The notes: a model not told the origin generated them from the letters alone. Shown: positions 35,528 through 45,045, numbered from the stretch's first letter. The stretch is 64,000 nt of DNA from CBDCVO01 sp965223085 (GCA_965223085.1 OZ244981.1:806001-870000), one strand, 5' to 3'. Made by a program: numbers and translations.

Positions 35528-37072
35528 TCACTCCATCGGCGCACGTAATACATGCCACCGTCCATGCGGGTCCGAGAACAACTTCATGTAACGGTGCTGG
35601 AGTAGATCTGCCAACTCTCGCCCGTAAGATTCCACCGAGGGCTCGGCCTTTAAGTCAACAAAAATGTAAGCCGGTGATGCTTGCGTCAATTGTTCGAACA
35701 ACGCGGCGCGTTGTTCTGGTAAGTAGACCGGCCACGGCCAACCCAATAGCGGCAGCGCTGGCTCTCGACCGCTCAACAGATAGTAGAGTGGCGAGCCCAA
35801 CACAAATATTTTGCCGTCCTTGGCGTTCCTTTCGCGAAGAAAGGACACGCTTTCTAAGATCTTGGGATATTGCACATTGGTCAACCCTTTTACACGCTCG
35901 GCACGCTTGTGTGGGCTGCTCAGCACATTAAGGTAGACAAGGTATTTTTGCTGCAGTGGTACCAACAAGGACAAAATCGCCGGCGAGCAACACAGCAAAG
36001 GGATCCAAAGTCGTTGTGAATGCGGCTGCAAATATCGACAGCAAAAATGATCTAAACCCCGCAAACCCAAAATTCCCATGGGCGTAAACAGGTATAAGAA
36101 GTGGTAAGGCCACCACGAAAATCGCTGAATAAGTAGTAAACATCCACCAACGAACAACCACGCGAGCAAACATGTCGTGAGCAGATCCCGTTCTCGCCAC
36201 CACAGCATCAGTGCGAGCACGATAAAACCACTCCAAACTGCATAATAGGCTAAGAAATACGACGTCGAATTTAAGAGGCGAAAAAAGGGCGCCGGGGATA
36301 CGAAGGCCAGCGCCCTCGGGGGGTAGGTAAACGCGGTCCACAATAGCTCAGATAAAGCGCCGTCCATCCAGAACTTCGCCGCGACGGCGAACAAGATAAA
36401 GCCAGTGCCCAAACTAAGCGGCAACCAAATACACGTAAGTATCTGCCAAAATGTCTTGCGATACTGACGTACGGCGTATACCGACACGATCAACCAAATG
36501 ACGACGAACAACGGTGCAAATACCAACTTGAATACGGTAGTGACACCCGCGGCGACGCCGGAGAAGAAAAAATCCAACCGCCTCAGTTCCCCGCCGCGTG
36601 CCACGGAAACCGCGAACCAAATCGCGAGAAACGTTGGTAAGGCGATCAATATTTCCAACTGCGTCAGATGGAAGGGCTCGGCAGCAGCGTAGTATGTTCC
36701 GATCACCGCAATCGGTACCAAACTCGACATCCACGAATAGTTGAAGTAGCTGCGCAGCGTTATCATTAACACGACGCTGAACACCAACATCCACACGAGT
36801 TCTAGACTATGCACGCCGAATTCGGTAAAGCCGAACAACTTGCCAGCTAGATGGTAAAACCAATACAGCCCTGGCATTTTGTTATCCCAAAAGTCCACGT
36901 ACAAGGTGCCGCCTCTTTCGAGCGTCATCGCGGCTAACATTGCTGCGCTTTGATCTGTCACGAATGGAAACCACAAATTCGGCAATGCACATAGCAGCAA
37001 CACAGCGAAACTCGTAATGTACGCGAGCAAATGGGTACGTGAAAACTGCTTTGCCGGGGGCGTCTGCTCCAT
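35528..37072 (-). CDS. GT39/ArnT-like integral membrane glycosyltransferase
   Basis: This is a 514-residue protein with about eleven transmembrane segments (LLAYITSFAVLLLCALPNLW, LFVVIWLIVSVYAV, LLAWLFVGGCLLLIQRF and others), followed by a soluble C-terminal region of about 130 residues. The first periplasmic loop has VTDQSAAMLAAMTLERGGTL and YVDFWDNKMPGLYWF, the Asp-containing loop of the PMT/ArnT superfamily, which uses polyprenyl-phosphate sugars. Its place next to the polysaccharide cluster suggests it modifies a lipid-linked glycan. The acceptor is unknown. It is transcribed towards the plus-strand cluster. Confidence 0.8.
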   Translation of the reverse strand: MEQTPPAKQFSRTHLLAYITSFAVLLLCALPNLWFPFVTDQSAAMLAAMTLERGGTLYVDFWDNKMPGLYWFYHLAGKLFGFTEFGVHSLELVWMLVFSVVLMITLRSYFNYSWMSSLVPIAVIGTYYAAAEPFHLTQLEILIALPTFLAIWFAVSVARGGELRRLDFFFSGVAAGVTTVFKLVFAPLFVVIWLIVSVYAVRQYRKTFWQILTCIWLPLSLGTGFILFAVAAKFWMDGALSELLWTAFTYPPRALAFVSPAPFFRLLNSTSYFLAYYAVWSGFIVLALMLWWRERDLLTTCLLAWLFVGGCLLLIQRFSWWPYHFLYLFTPMGILGLRGLDHFCCRYLQPHSQRLWIPLLCCSPAILSLLVPLQQKYLVYLNVLSSPHKRAERVKGLTNVQYPKILESVSFLRERNAKDGKIFVLGSPLYYLLSGREPALPLLGWPWPVYLPEQRAALFEQLTQASPAYIFVDLKAEPSVESYGRELADLLQHRYMKLFSDPHGRWHVLRAPME

Positions 37073-37143
37073 AAAATCGAGCGACTCTTACTTTATGGTT
37101 TTATCGCTTTAAGGCGCTGGCGACGGCCTAACAGAATAGCTGT

Positions 37144-38175
37144 CTACTTGCGCCGCCGCTTTCGAAACCGTTGCCGGCGCCGTGGCGATCCGTGCGAAGT
37201 ACGTTCCGCGACGTCCTCTGCCACTTGTGCCTCAGCTTGCTCGCTGGACTGTGACGCGGCCGCTGGTGCTGCTGAGGGGGCGTCTGCTTGCGCACCGCCT
37301 TGATTCGCTGCATCGTGAATTAGGTAGCTGGCTTGCAGCGATTCCTCATCGTGCACGACATCACCGTAGAGACCCGTATCGATGCGATCTCGGGCGATGT
37401 CGGCAACAAGTAAAGCGTCTATTTTGTCTTTACCATCGGCATATCCATATACCAAAGCGAGATCACACAACGTGTTTATGATGCGCGGGATGCCACCGCT
37501 GTTGCGGTAGATTAAGCGCAAAGCATTTTTATGAAAAATATCACGACTGCCGCCCGCGACTTCAAGACGATGTCTTACGTAGTCCACCGTTTCCTGTTCG
37601 TCGAGCGCTTCGATCTGATAGCTAACGCTAATACGTTGGGCAAGTTGCCTGAGTTCGGGTTGTTTCAGAACGTTATGTAGTTCAGGTTGACCGACTAACA
37701 GCAGCTGCAACACGTGATGATCATCTGCGTTGATATTTGTTAGCAAACGCAACTCCTCCAGAACACCTGGTTCTAGATTTTGCGCCTCATCAACGACCAA
37801 CAAGGTTTGCTTGCCGGTCGCGTATTGCTCACACACGAATTCAACAAAATCATGGTAGAGCTCGACTTTGTCCCGATCCTTAAACGGTAACTCGAATGCT
37901 AGCGCGATCCACTGCATCAGATTGCCAAACGAATTATGGGTGTTGGAGATCAAACCAACGGTGACTTCCTCATCGAGATTATTCAGCAACTGCCGCACCA
38001 AAGTCGTTTTACCGGTTCCGACTTCGCCAGTGATCACCGATAGCAACGAGCGATTGTGAACCGCGTATTCGAGTAACGACAAGCCGATTTTGTGCTTGCG
38101 GCTCGCGAAAAGGTAGGTGGGATCTGGCAGCAGGCTGAAAGGGTTTTCCTGCAAACCGTAGAATTGCTCGTACAT
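37144..38175 (-). CDS. ExeA/XrtA-locus type AAA ATPase
   Basis: This is a 343-residue ATPase starting MYEQFYGLQENPFSLLPDPT, the hallmark of ExeA/GspA and the PEP-CTERM/XrtA-locus secretion ATPases. Walker A is TGEVGTGKTTLV and Walker B is TLLVVDEAQNLEP, followed by LRLLTNINADDHHVLQLLLV and a C-terminal NSGGIPRIINTLCDLALV. The last 60 residues are a low-complexity Ala/Gln/Glu stretch ending in a strongly basic RRRQRFRKRRRK tail. Together with the XrtA-type deacetylase domain at 31502 it points to an XrtA-like exopolysaccharide export locus, although no exosortase is in this window. Confidence 0.85.
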   Translation of the reverse strand: MYEQFYGLQENPFSLLPDPTYLFASRKHKIGLSLLEYAVHNRSLLSVITGEVGTGKTTLVRQLLNNLDEEVTVGLISNTHNSFGNLMQWIALAFELPFKDRDKVELYHDFVEFVCEQYATGKQTLLVVDEAQNLEPGVLEELRLLTNINADDHHVLQLLLVGQPELHNVLKQPELRQLAQRISVSYQIEALDEQETVDYVRHRLEVAGGSRDIFHKNALRLIYRNSGGIPRIINTLCDLALVYGYADGKDKIDALLVADIARDRIDTGLYGDVVHDEESLQASYLIHDAANQGGAQADAPSAAPAAASQSSEQAEAQVAEDVAERTSHGSPRRRQRFRKRRRK

Positions 38176-38337
38176 AATGCGCGGGTTTTAGAACCAAATG
38201 TACAATAGCGTAACGGTATGTTGCATTAAGATCAGCTCTAACCTAGTGGAACTGTGGCATCGTCCGCATCATGACACACTTAGGCCGAACAGAGCAGGAG
38301 GAGCCGTTGCGCTCTAGCAGCGCTAAAAACAGCGTGT

Positions 38338-38381
38338 CCGCCAAACAGAAAAGCCCCACCAGGGGCTTTTCTGTTTGGCGG
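38338..38381 (-). terminator. Perfect 20-bp hairpin terminator overlapping the tRNA-Ser 3' end
   Basis: The arms 38338-38357 and 38362-38381 are exactly complementary (20 bp, 4-base loop ACCA). The inner part (AAAAGCCCC / GGGGCTTTT) is a classical intrinsic terminator, readable in both directions. The outer part includes the last six bases of the tRNA (CCGCCA), so the nascent trailer can pair with the tRNA 3' end. Confidence 0.85.
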
Positions 38382-38466
38382 AGAGAGAGGGATTCGAACC
38401 CTCGATGGGCTTTTGACCCATACTCCCTTAGCAGGGGAGCGCCTTCAGCCGCTCGGCCACCTCTCC
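38376..38466 (-). tRNA. tRNA-Ser (GCT anticodon)
   Basis: On the minus strand it begins GGAGAGGTGGCCGAGCGGCT, with the anticodon loop CTGCTAA (GCT, reading AGC/AGU), a long variable arm typical of Ser tRNAs, a GGTTCGAATCC T-loop, and an encoded terminal CCA. The 91 bases fold as a class II tRNA. It lies upstream-to-downstream of csrA on the same strand, as in many Gammaproteobacteria. Confidence 0.97.
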
Positions 38467-38537
38467 GTATGCCGTTAACCCGTCCCTATACCACCGTCAT
38501 CGTGGCTGAAATAGACAAAAACGCCCCTGCGGGCGAA

Positions 38538-38735
38538 TCACTTTTCCGCAGTTTTCCGCAAGGGATCTGCGCCTTCTTGCTGAATGCGCTGATAGATTTC
38601 TTCCCGATGCACCGCAACGCTTTTCGGTGCGTTAACGCCGATTCGCACTTGATTTCCCTTGATGCCGAGTACCGTGACATTCACTTCATCACCAATCATG
38701 AGCGATTCACCGACTCGCCTCGTTAATATGAGCAT
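38538..38735 (-). CDS. csrA: Carbon storage regulator CsrA
   Basis: This is a 65-residue RNA-binding protein. MLILTRRVGESLMIGDEV is the invariant N-terminus (RNA-contacting Leu4 and Arg6), GVNAPKSVAVHREEIY carries the second RNA-contacting region (Arg44 of the VHREEI motif). It binds GGA-containing leaders and controls carbon storage, motility and biofilm formation. GGAGGAT lies just upstream of the ATG. It follows lysC after 185 bases, a conserved order. Confidence 0.97.
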   Translation of the reverse strand: MLILTRRVGESLMIGDEVNVTVLGIKGNQVRIGVNAPKSVAVHREEIYQRIQQEGADPLRKTAEK

Positions 38736-38920
38736 GATCTAAATCCTCCGTTGCTCAATTGGATATTCAAATCTACGTGTGTAGCAACTTCTCGCGACCC
38801 TTATAAGCTGGGTACGATACGACTATGACCACGCTCCCCGGCTCTGGTTGCACATTGTAAAGCATTCGTACTGTAATTAATTTTAATAATAAAGTTAAAT
38901 ACCAGCTTAGTTAATCTAAA

Positions 38921-40147
38921 CTATGCTAAATGTGCCTCAGTTTCCAGTCCGAATTCAGCGTGCAATGCTCTCACACTTAGTTCCGCGTATTTTTGATCCA
39001 CAACAACTGAAATCTTGATCTCCGAAGTGGAAATCATCTGAATATTGATATTTTCTGCTGCCAGAGCATGAAACATGCGGCTTGCGATCCCAGCATGGGA
39101 GCGCATACCGACGCCAACGACCGAAACTTTTACGATTTTATCGTCACCCTCAACCGCGCGTGCCTGCAACGCTTGTCTTAGACCGCCGAGCACCGCCAGC
39201 GCCTTATCGTAGTCGTTTCGGTGCACGGAAAATGTAAAGTCTGCGGAGCCATCGGCACCGACATTTTGAACGATCATGTCGACTTCGATGTTCGCATCTG
39301 CGATAGGACCTAAAATCGCGCTCGCAATGCCAGGTCTGTCTGGCACACCAAGCACCGTAAGTTTCGCTTCGTCGCGATTAACCGTGACACCGGAGATCAA
39401 AGCCGTCTCCATGATATTCTCCTCGGCAGTGATTAACGTACCCTGACCGTTCTCGAAGGAAGATAAAACTCGTATAGGAACTCGGTACTTACTGGCAAAT
39501 TCAACCGCGCGGATTTGCAACACTTTGGCGCCTAAGCTCGCCATTTCCAACATTTCTTCATAAGTGATGCGCTCGAGGCGGCGCGCGGCCGGTTCGATGC
39601 GCGGATCGGTAGTATAGACCCCATCAACGTCGGTAAAAATCTGACATTCCTCGGCCTGCAACACCGCGGCTATGGCAACTGCGGTGGTGTCCGACCCTCC
39701 ACGCCCCAAAGTCGTGATGTGGCCTGCGTTAATGCCTTGAAACCCGGCCACCACTGCCACCTGTCCCGCGCGCAAGCTCGCAGCGACACGTTCCGTACTA
39801 ATTTCAACAATGCGGGCTTTATTGAACGCATTGTCCGTTAGGATCGGAATTTGTGCGCCGGTGTAGGATTGCGCCGCGATCCCGCGCGCCGCTAAGGCCA
39901 GCGACAGTAAAGCGATCGTGACTTGCTCGCCCGTCGCCAATAAGACATCGAGTTCGCGACCTGCGGGCGCCGGGACAAGTTCATACGCTAAATTCAAGAG
40001 GCGATCCGTCTCTCCCGCCATTGCCGAGACGACCACCACCACGTCGGCACCGCTACGGCGCGTTTGCGCGATCCGCTCGGCGACCGCGTGTAGACGCTCG
40101 ATCGTGCCGACCGAAGTGCCGCCATATTTTTGAACTACAAGTGCCAT
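38921..40147 (-). CDS. lysC: Aspartate kinase
   Basis: This is a 408-residue aspartokinase: the catalytic MALVVQKYGGTSVG start, VVVVVSAMAGETDRLL, TLGRGGSDTTAVAIAAVLQA, and YTTDPRIEPAARRLERITYE, followed by two ACT domains (about residues 265-405; SADFTFSVHRNDYDKAL, INIQMISTSEIKISVVV) for lysine/threonine feedback. It phosphorylates aspartate in the Lys/Thr/Met pathway. The ATG at 40147 is preferred to the one three codons upstream because it gives the canonical N-terminus. Confidence 0.96.
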   Translation of the reverse strand: MALVVQKYGGTSVGTIERLHAVAERIAQTRRSGADVVVVVSAMAGETDRLLNLAYELVPAPAGRELDVLLATGEQVTIALLSLALAARGIAAQSYTGAQIPILTDNAFNKARIVEISTERVAASLRAGQVAVVAGFQGINAGHITTLGRGGSDTTAVAIAAVLQAEECQIFTDVDGVYTTDPRIEPAARRLERITYEEMLEMASLGAKVLQIRAVEFASKYRVPIRVLSSFENGQGTLITAEENIMETALISGVTVNRDEAKLTVLGVPDRPGIASAILGPIADANIEVDMIVQNVGADGSADFTFSVHRNDYDKALAVLGGLRQALQARAVEGDDKIVKVSVVGVGMRSHAGIASRMFHALAAENINIQMISTSEIKISVVVDQKYAELSVRALHAEFGLETEAHLA

Positions 40148-40234
40148 AAATAGCAATAATGCTTAGCAGCGCTCACTGCATGAGAAACCCGCCCAACAGT
40201 GTAGCCGGACGTTGCACGGGGTCCGCGGATGAGT

Positions 40235-42856
40235 TTAGCCCAACTGCTGGGTAACCCAATCGACGACTCCTGCCAAAGCGGCGTCCAGTGCGCGCGGATC
40301 ATTACCACCTGCTTGTGCCAGATCGGGCCGCCCGCCCCCCTTACCGCCGACCTGTTGCGCAACAAAGTTCACCAGCTCGCCCGCGGCCAAGCGTTTGCTG
40401 AGCGCCTTCGTTACACCGGCGACGAGGCGCACTTTACCGTCCTCTACCGTTGCCAAAACTATCGCGGCCGGGGATAACTTATCTTTCAATTTGTCGACTG
40501 CTTCGCGCAAGGTTTGTATATCTACCCCGTCCATAATCTGAGCGATCACGTTGACTTCACCGACCATGACAGCCGGCGCGGCGAGATCGCGGCCACCCGC
40601 CCCCGTTGCGAGTTGCGCTTTTAGCGCTTGCAACTCTTTTTCTTGCGCCCGTGCGCGGGTAAGCAACTGCTGCAAACGACCTTCAATGTCCGCGATATTC
40701 GACTTCAAAAGCGTCGCCAAATTATGCAATAGTTCCTCGTCCCCGTGCACAGCGTCTAAGGCTTGCTGCCCCGTCACTGCTTCTATGCGTCGCACCCCCG
40801 CCGCGACGCCGCCTTCGGAGGTAATACGAAACAAACCAATATCACCCGTGCGATCGACGTGGGTTCCACCGCATAGCTCGATCGAAAAATCTCCCATGCG
40901 TAGAACACGCACTGCCTCCCCGTACTTCTCGCCAAACAGCGCTATCGCACCTGCCTCGAGCGCGTGTGGGTAAGACATCAGCTCGGTCTCAACGATGACG
41001 TTGCGGCGGATCTCGTGATTGACGAGCTGTTCGATCTCGCGTAGCTCGGCGCGTGTGACCGGTTGCCGGTGGGCAAAGTCAAAGCGCAGACGCTGCGGTT
41101 CCACGAGCGACCCTTTTTGCTCCACGTGGGCGCCTAACACGCGTCGCAATGCGGCGTGCAACAAATGAGTCGCCGAATGATGTGCCTGGGTAGGCGCTCG
41201 CCGTTGCTCATCGACGGCCGCATCCAACACATTGCCAGTTAGCAAATCACCTGCGGTGACGACGCCAAAGTGCAAATGCATCTCGCCCTGCTTGCGCGTA
41301 TCTTCGACAGCAAACACGGACTCAGCACTACACAACTTCCCGCGGTCGCCGATTTGCCCGCCCGATTCAGCATAGAACGGAGTTCGGTCTAGGACCACTA
41401 CGCCGCGGTCACCGGTCTCCAATTTGTCAACGGTCTCACCATCTCGAAACAGCGCCAGAACTTCGCCACGACCGCAGGTCGTGTCGTAACCGGTGAATTC
41501 TTGTTGATGATTCAAACCGATCAGCGCGGCGGCGCTGATCGCCTCTACGGTGTCGATATTCGCGAACTGGCTCGCAGCCCGGGCACGCTCACGCTGCGCC
41601 TCGAGCGCCGCATCGTAGCCTGCAAAATCCACGCTTAATCCGCGCTCGCGGGCGATGTCCGCCGTCAGATCAATTGGGAAACCGTAGGTGTCGTTAAGCT
41701 TGAATGCCACCTCACCCGGGATTTGGTCGCCGTTTAAATCCGCAACAGCAGCAGCGAATATCTTCATGCCTTGATCGAGTGTTTCAGTAAATCGCAGCTC
41801 TTCTTGCTGGATCACGGTTTCTATGCGTTCGCGGTGGTGTTTGAGATCAGGTATGGCATCTCCCATTTCGACTTCCAAGGGCGCCACAAGACGATAAAAA
41901 AAAGGCTCCACAAAACCAAGTTTGTGACCGTGGCGCAGCGCACGCCGCATGATCCGGCGCAGCACGTACCCGCGACCTTCGTTGGCAGGGACCACACCGT
42001 CCATAATTAGAAACGCGCAGGCCCGAATGTGATCGACGATCACCCGCAACGACGTGGCCTCACAGGGGTTAGCGGGGGCAATCTCCTCTGTCGCCGCGAT
42101 CAAATTACGAAAAAGATCGATGTCATAATTATCGTGCACGCCTTGCAACACTGCCGCAATGCGCTCTAATCCCATGCCGGTGTCAACGGAGGGTTGGGCG
42201 ATCTCCTTTAGATCGCCAGCGGCGCTACGTTCGTACTGCATGAACACGAGATTCCAAATCTCGATGAAGCGATCGCCGTCGGCCGCCGCCGTGCCGGGCG
42301 GCCCCCCGGCTATCTCGGGCCCGTGGTCGTAGAATATTTCAGTACAAGGGCCGCACGGTCCCGTGTTGCCCATCATCCAGAAGTTATCTTTTTCGCCGCA
42401 GCGAGTGATCCTTTTGGGATCGATGCCGATATGACGGTGCCAAATCGTGGCCGCCCCATCGTCCGTTTCAAACACGGTGATCCAGAGCTTTTCCGGTGGC
42501 AGACCAAATCGTTCCGTAAGCAGCTCCCAAGCATATTCGATCGCTTCGCGTTTGAAGTAATCGCCAAAACTAAAATTTCCCAACATTTCGAAGAACGTAT
42601 GATGGCGTGCGGTATAGCCAACATTATCGAGATCGTTATGCTTGCCCCCGGCGCGTACGCAACGCTGACTGCTCGCAGCGCGATTGAAATCACGTTGTTC
42701 AAGACCCAGGAACACGTCTTTGAATTGCACCATGCCAGCGTTGGTAAACAATAAAGAGGGATCGTTACCCGGCACCAAGGGGCTACTCGCCACGACGGCG
42801 TGCTTGCGTTGCGCGAAGTAGTCGAGAAATTCAGACCGAATAGCGGCGCTTTTCAT
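40235..42856 (-). CDS. alaS: Alanyl-tRNA synthetase
   Basis: This is an 873-residue enzyme of normal length. The class II core includes ARHHTFFEMLGNFSFGDYFK and MGNTGPCGPCTEIFYDHGPE; the editing domain has HHSATHLLHAALRRVLG and the CGGTHV zinc/Cys motif; the C-Ala domain carries the oligomerising region with VGGKGGGRPDLAQAGG. It charges tRNA-Ala and edits mischarged Ser/Gly. It begins six bases after recX. Confidence 0.97.
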   Translation of the reverse strand: MKSAAIRSEFLDYFAQRKHAVVASSPLVPGNDPSLLFTNAGMVQFKDVFLGLEQRDFNRAASSQRCVRAGGKHNDLDNVGYTARHHTFFEMLGNFSFGDYFKREAIEYAWELLTERFGLPPEKLWITVFETDDGAATIWHRHIGIDPKRITRCGEKDNFWMMGNTGPCGPCTEIFYDHGPEIAGGPPGTAAADGDRFIEIWNLVFMQYERSAAGDLKEIAQPSVDTGMGLERIAAVLQGVHDNYDIDLFRNLIAATEEIAPANPCEATSLRVIVDHIRACAFLIMDGVVPANEGRGYVLRRIMRRALRHGHKLGFVEPFFYRLVAPLEVEMGDAIPDLKHHRERIETVIQQEELRFTETLDQGMKIFAAAVADLNGDQIPGEVAFKLNDTYGFPIDLTADIARERGLSVDFAGYDAALEAQRERARAASQFANIDTVEAISAAALIGLNHQQEFTGYDTTCGRGEVLALFRDGETVDKLETGDRGVVVLDRTPFYAESGGQIGDRGKLCSAESVFAVEDTRKQGEMHLHFGVVTAGDLLTGNVLDAAVDEQRRAPTQAHHSATHLLHAALRRVLGAHVEQKGSLVEPQRLRFDFAHRQPVTRAELREIEQLVNHEIRRNVIVETELMSYPHALEAGAIALFGEKYGEAVRVLRMGDFSIELCGGTHVDRTGDIGLFRITSEGGVAAGVRRIEAVTGQQALDAVHGDEELLHNLATLLKSNIADIEGRLQQLLTRARAQEKELQALKAQLATGAGGRDLAAPAVMVGEVNVIAQIMDGVDIQTLREAVDKLKDKLSPAAIVLATVEDGKVRLVAGVTKALSKRLAAGELVNFVAQQVGGKGGGRPDLAQAGGNDPRALDAALAGVVDWVTQQLG

Positions 42857-42861
42857 CGCGA

Positions 42862-43329
42862 TCAGCCGTCCATTATTAGCGCCTCAGCGCCACCCAAAGC
42901 CGCACGAATTTGTCCATGGGTAAAACCACGGTAAGCCAAAAATCGAATTTGCTGGGCTTCACGGCGGCGGTTAGCCGGCGCCGCCACGCCAAATTTCTTT
43001 CGCAACGCGGTGCGGGCGAGTCCACACCAATCTTTCGAGTAGTCTCGCAGCGCCGATACCACTTCAGCGGGGTCGACGCCGCGCTCACCGAGTTCGGCGG
43101 CGATGCGCACCGGGCCGAACCCGCGTTGCGCACGTTGGCGTATATAGGTCTCCGCGAAACGTGAATCGTCCAACAGGCCTCGTTCTTCGAGCGCGTCCAA
43201 CACCTCGTGAACTATCTCAGAAACACCGCCCCGCGCCAGCAATTTACGGCTTAACTCTGTGCGAGAGTGTTCGCGACGCGCGAGCGCCGCGAGCGCCGTG
43301 TCGCGGGTGCGCTGCCGCTCGTCGCTCAG
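42862..43329 (-). CDS. recX: RecA regulator RecX
   Basis: This is a small basic helical-repeat protein that caps RecA filaments. Visible repeats are ALAALARREHSRTELSRKLL, ALEERGLLDDSRFAETYIRQ, RGFGPVRIAAELGERGVDP and FLAYRGFTHGQIRAAL. With the CTG at 43329, which overlaps the recA stop as CTGA, the protein has 155 residues and the full first repeat. The next usable start, TTG at 43242, would remove half of that repeat. I therefore prefer the unusual CTG start and tight recA-recX coupling, with moderate certainty about the start. Confidence 0.88.
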   Translation of the reverse strand: MSDERQRTRDTALAALARREHSRTELSRKLLARGGVSEIVHEVLDALEERGLLDDSRFAETYIRQRAQRGFGPVRIAAELGERGVDPAEVVSALRDYSKDWCGLARTALRKKFGVAAPANRRREAQQIRFLAYRGFTHGQIRAALGGAEALIMDG

Positions 43330-44372
43330 GCCTCAGCCTCCAGCGGTGCCTCCGCCACATCGGGCGCTTCATTAGAGGCGGTCTCCGGCAACAAAGACCG
43401 GCGGATCTGTGCTTCTAGCTCCGCCGCAAGCGCTGGGTTTTCTTTCAGATATGTGCGTACGTTGTCTTTGCCCTGACCTAAACGATCGCCGTTGTAGCTA
43501 TACCATGCGCCAGTTTTGTCGATTAAGTTTTCCGCTACGCCTAATTCTATAATTTCGCTTTCGCGCGACACGCCTTGATCGTAAAGAATGTCGAATACCG
43601 CTTGTTTGAACGGCGGTGCCACCTTGTTCTTGACGACCTTGACACGGGTTTCATTGCCGATGACTTCATCGCCGCGTTTCAAAGACCCGATGCGCCGAAT
43701 ATCGAGACGCACGGAGGAATAAAACTTCAGCGCGTTGCCGCCCGTAGTGGTTTCAGGATTCCCGAACATGACGCCGATTTTCATACGGATCTGGTTAATA
43801 AAAACGACCAGGGTGCCCGCACGCTTGATGTTGCCGGTAAGTTTGCGCAAAGCCTGGGACATCAGTCGTGCTTGCAGACCGACGTGGCTGTCGCCCATTT
43901 CTCCTTCGATCTCGGCCTTGGGCGTTAGGGCGGCAACAGAATCGATAACGATCACATCAACCGCACTAGAACGCACGAGCATATCGGTAATTTCTAACGC
44001 TTGTTCACCGGTATCGGGCTGTGAAACCAAGAGATCGTCGACATTAACACCGAGTTTGGCCGCATAGATAGGATCAAGCGCGTGCTCCGCATCGATGAAC
44101 GCGGCCGTGCCGCCGAGCTTCTGTGCTTCGGCCACAAGGTGCAGTGAAAGCGTCGTCTTGCCAGAGGACTCTGGCCCAAAGATTTCTACCACCCGTCCCT
44201 GCGGCAAACCACCAACGCCTAACGCGATGTCCAGGCTCAATGAGCCGCTGGAAATAACCTGGATATTCTGCGCGGGCCCAGAATCACCCATGCGCATAAT
44301 CGAACCGGTACCGAATTGCTTTTCAATTTGAGTCAGCGCCGCTCCTAGCGCTTTCTTGCGATTTTCCTCCAT
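43326..44372 (-). CDS. recA: Recombinase RecA
   Basis: This is a 348-residue protein with Walker A GPESSGKTTLSLHLVAEAQ, the Walker B region VDVIVIDSVAALTP, L1/L2 DNA-binding loops (SQALRKLTGNIKRAG; MFGNPETTTGGNALKFY) and an acidic C-terminal tail rich in Glu and Ala. It forms filaments on ssDNA, promotes strand exchange and LexA cleavage. I did not see a convincing CTGT-N8-ACAG LexA box in the 135 bases upstream. Confidence 0.98.
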   Translation of the reverse strand: MEENRKKALGAALTQIEKQFGTGSIMRMGDSGPAQNIQVISSGSLSLDIALGVGGLPQGRVVEIFGPESSGKTTLSLHLVAEAQKLGGTAAFIDAEHALDPIYAAKLGVNVDDLLVSQPDTGEQALEITDMLVRSSAVDVIVIDSVAALTPKAEIEGEMGDSHVGLQARLMSQALRKLTGNIKRAGTLVVFINQIRMKIGVMFGNPETTTGGNALKFYSSVRLDIRRIGSLKRGDEVIGNETRVKVVKNKVAPPFKQAVFDILYDQGVSRESEIIELGVAENLIDKTGAWYSYNGDRLGQGKDNVRTYLKENPALAAELEAQIRRSLLPETASNEAPDVAEAPLEAEA

Positions 44373-44553
44373 TGATCGTGCCTCTCGTAGATGTTTTTAA
44401 TGCGTGAATTTTGCGAACGAATTAACGTCTCGACTGCAAGCCAAGCATGGCCTTGCGCATCCGCCCACGCAGAATTATCTCACAATGTCGCGGGCGGCGT
44501 TAAAAAATTACCGGCCGCCTAACCCGGATCTTGCACGCGGCGCTCGCTGCAGC

Positions 44554-45045
44554 TCATTCATCCAGTAAACGCAATAACCCGGCGAGCGCGGCGTCCACTG
44601 TTTGCATCCGCACGGCATCGCGATCGCCTTTGAATAGGTGGCATTGCGCGCTCGCCGCGCAGCGCCGCACGGCATATCCCACCCACACGGTGCCGATCGG
44701 TTTTTCGAGACTACCACCACCTGGCCCAGCGATGCCGGTAACCGCGACCGCAACCTCGGCGCGCGCTGCTTGCAAGGCGCCGCTCGCCATCGCCAGCGCC
44801 GTTTCGCGACTAACCGCGCCATGGCGTGCCAGCGTCATGGCGTCGACCCTCAGAAGCTCGATTTTAGCGTTGTCAGAATAGGTCACATAAGCGCGATCGA
44901 ACCATGCGGAGCTGCCCGCGATCGTGGTAATCGCCTGCGCAATGCCCCCGCCGGTGCACGATTCCGCAGTCGTCACCCACCATCCACGCGCTTGTAGGGC
45001 CGCACCGAGTGCTGCGGCGCGCGCACGGGTGCGGCGGTCAAACAC
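44554..45045 (-). CDS. pncC: Nicotinamide-nucleotide amidohydrolase PncC (CinA C-terminal domain)
   Basis: This is a 163-residue single-domain protein: LQARGWWVTTAESCTGGGIA holds the catalytic Ser motif, TIAGSSAWFDRAYVTYSDNA, AVSRETALAMASGAL, and VAVTGIAGPGGGSLEKPIGT, VWVGYA. It deamidates NMN in pyridine nucleotide recycling. The GTG at 45045 (VFDRRTRARA) fits the family; a GTG at 45057 is an alternative. Either overlaps the end of tadA by a few bases. Confidence 0.92.
   Translation of the reverse strand: MFDRRTRARAAALGAALQARGWWVTTAESCTGGGIAQAITTIAGSSAWFDRAYVTYSDNAKIELLRVDAMTLARHGAVSRETALAMASGALQAARAEVAVAVTGIAGPGGGSLEKPIGTVWVGYAVRRCAASAQCHLFKGDRDAVRMQTVDAALAGLLRLLDE

Noticed and set aside
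44373..44507. LexA-binding SOS box upstream of recA
   Set aside because: No CTGT-N8-ACAG palindrome could be found; regulation may differ or the box may be divergent.
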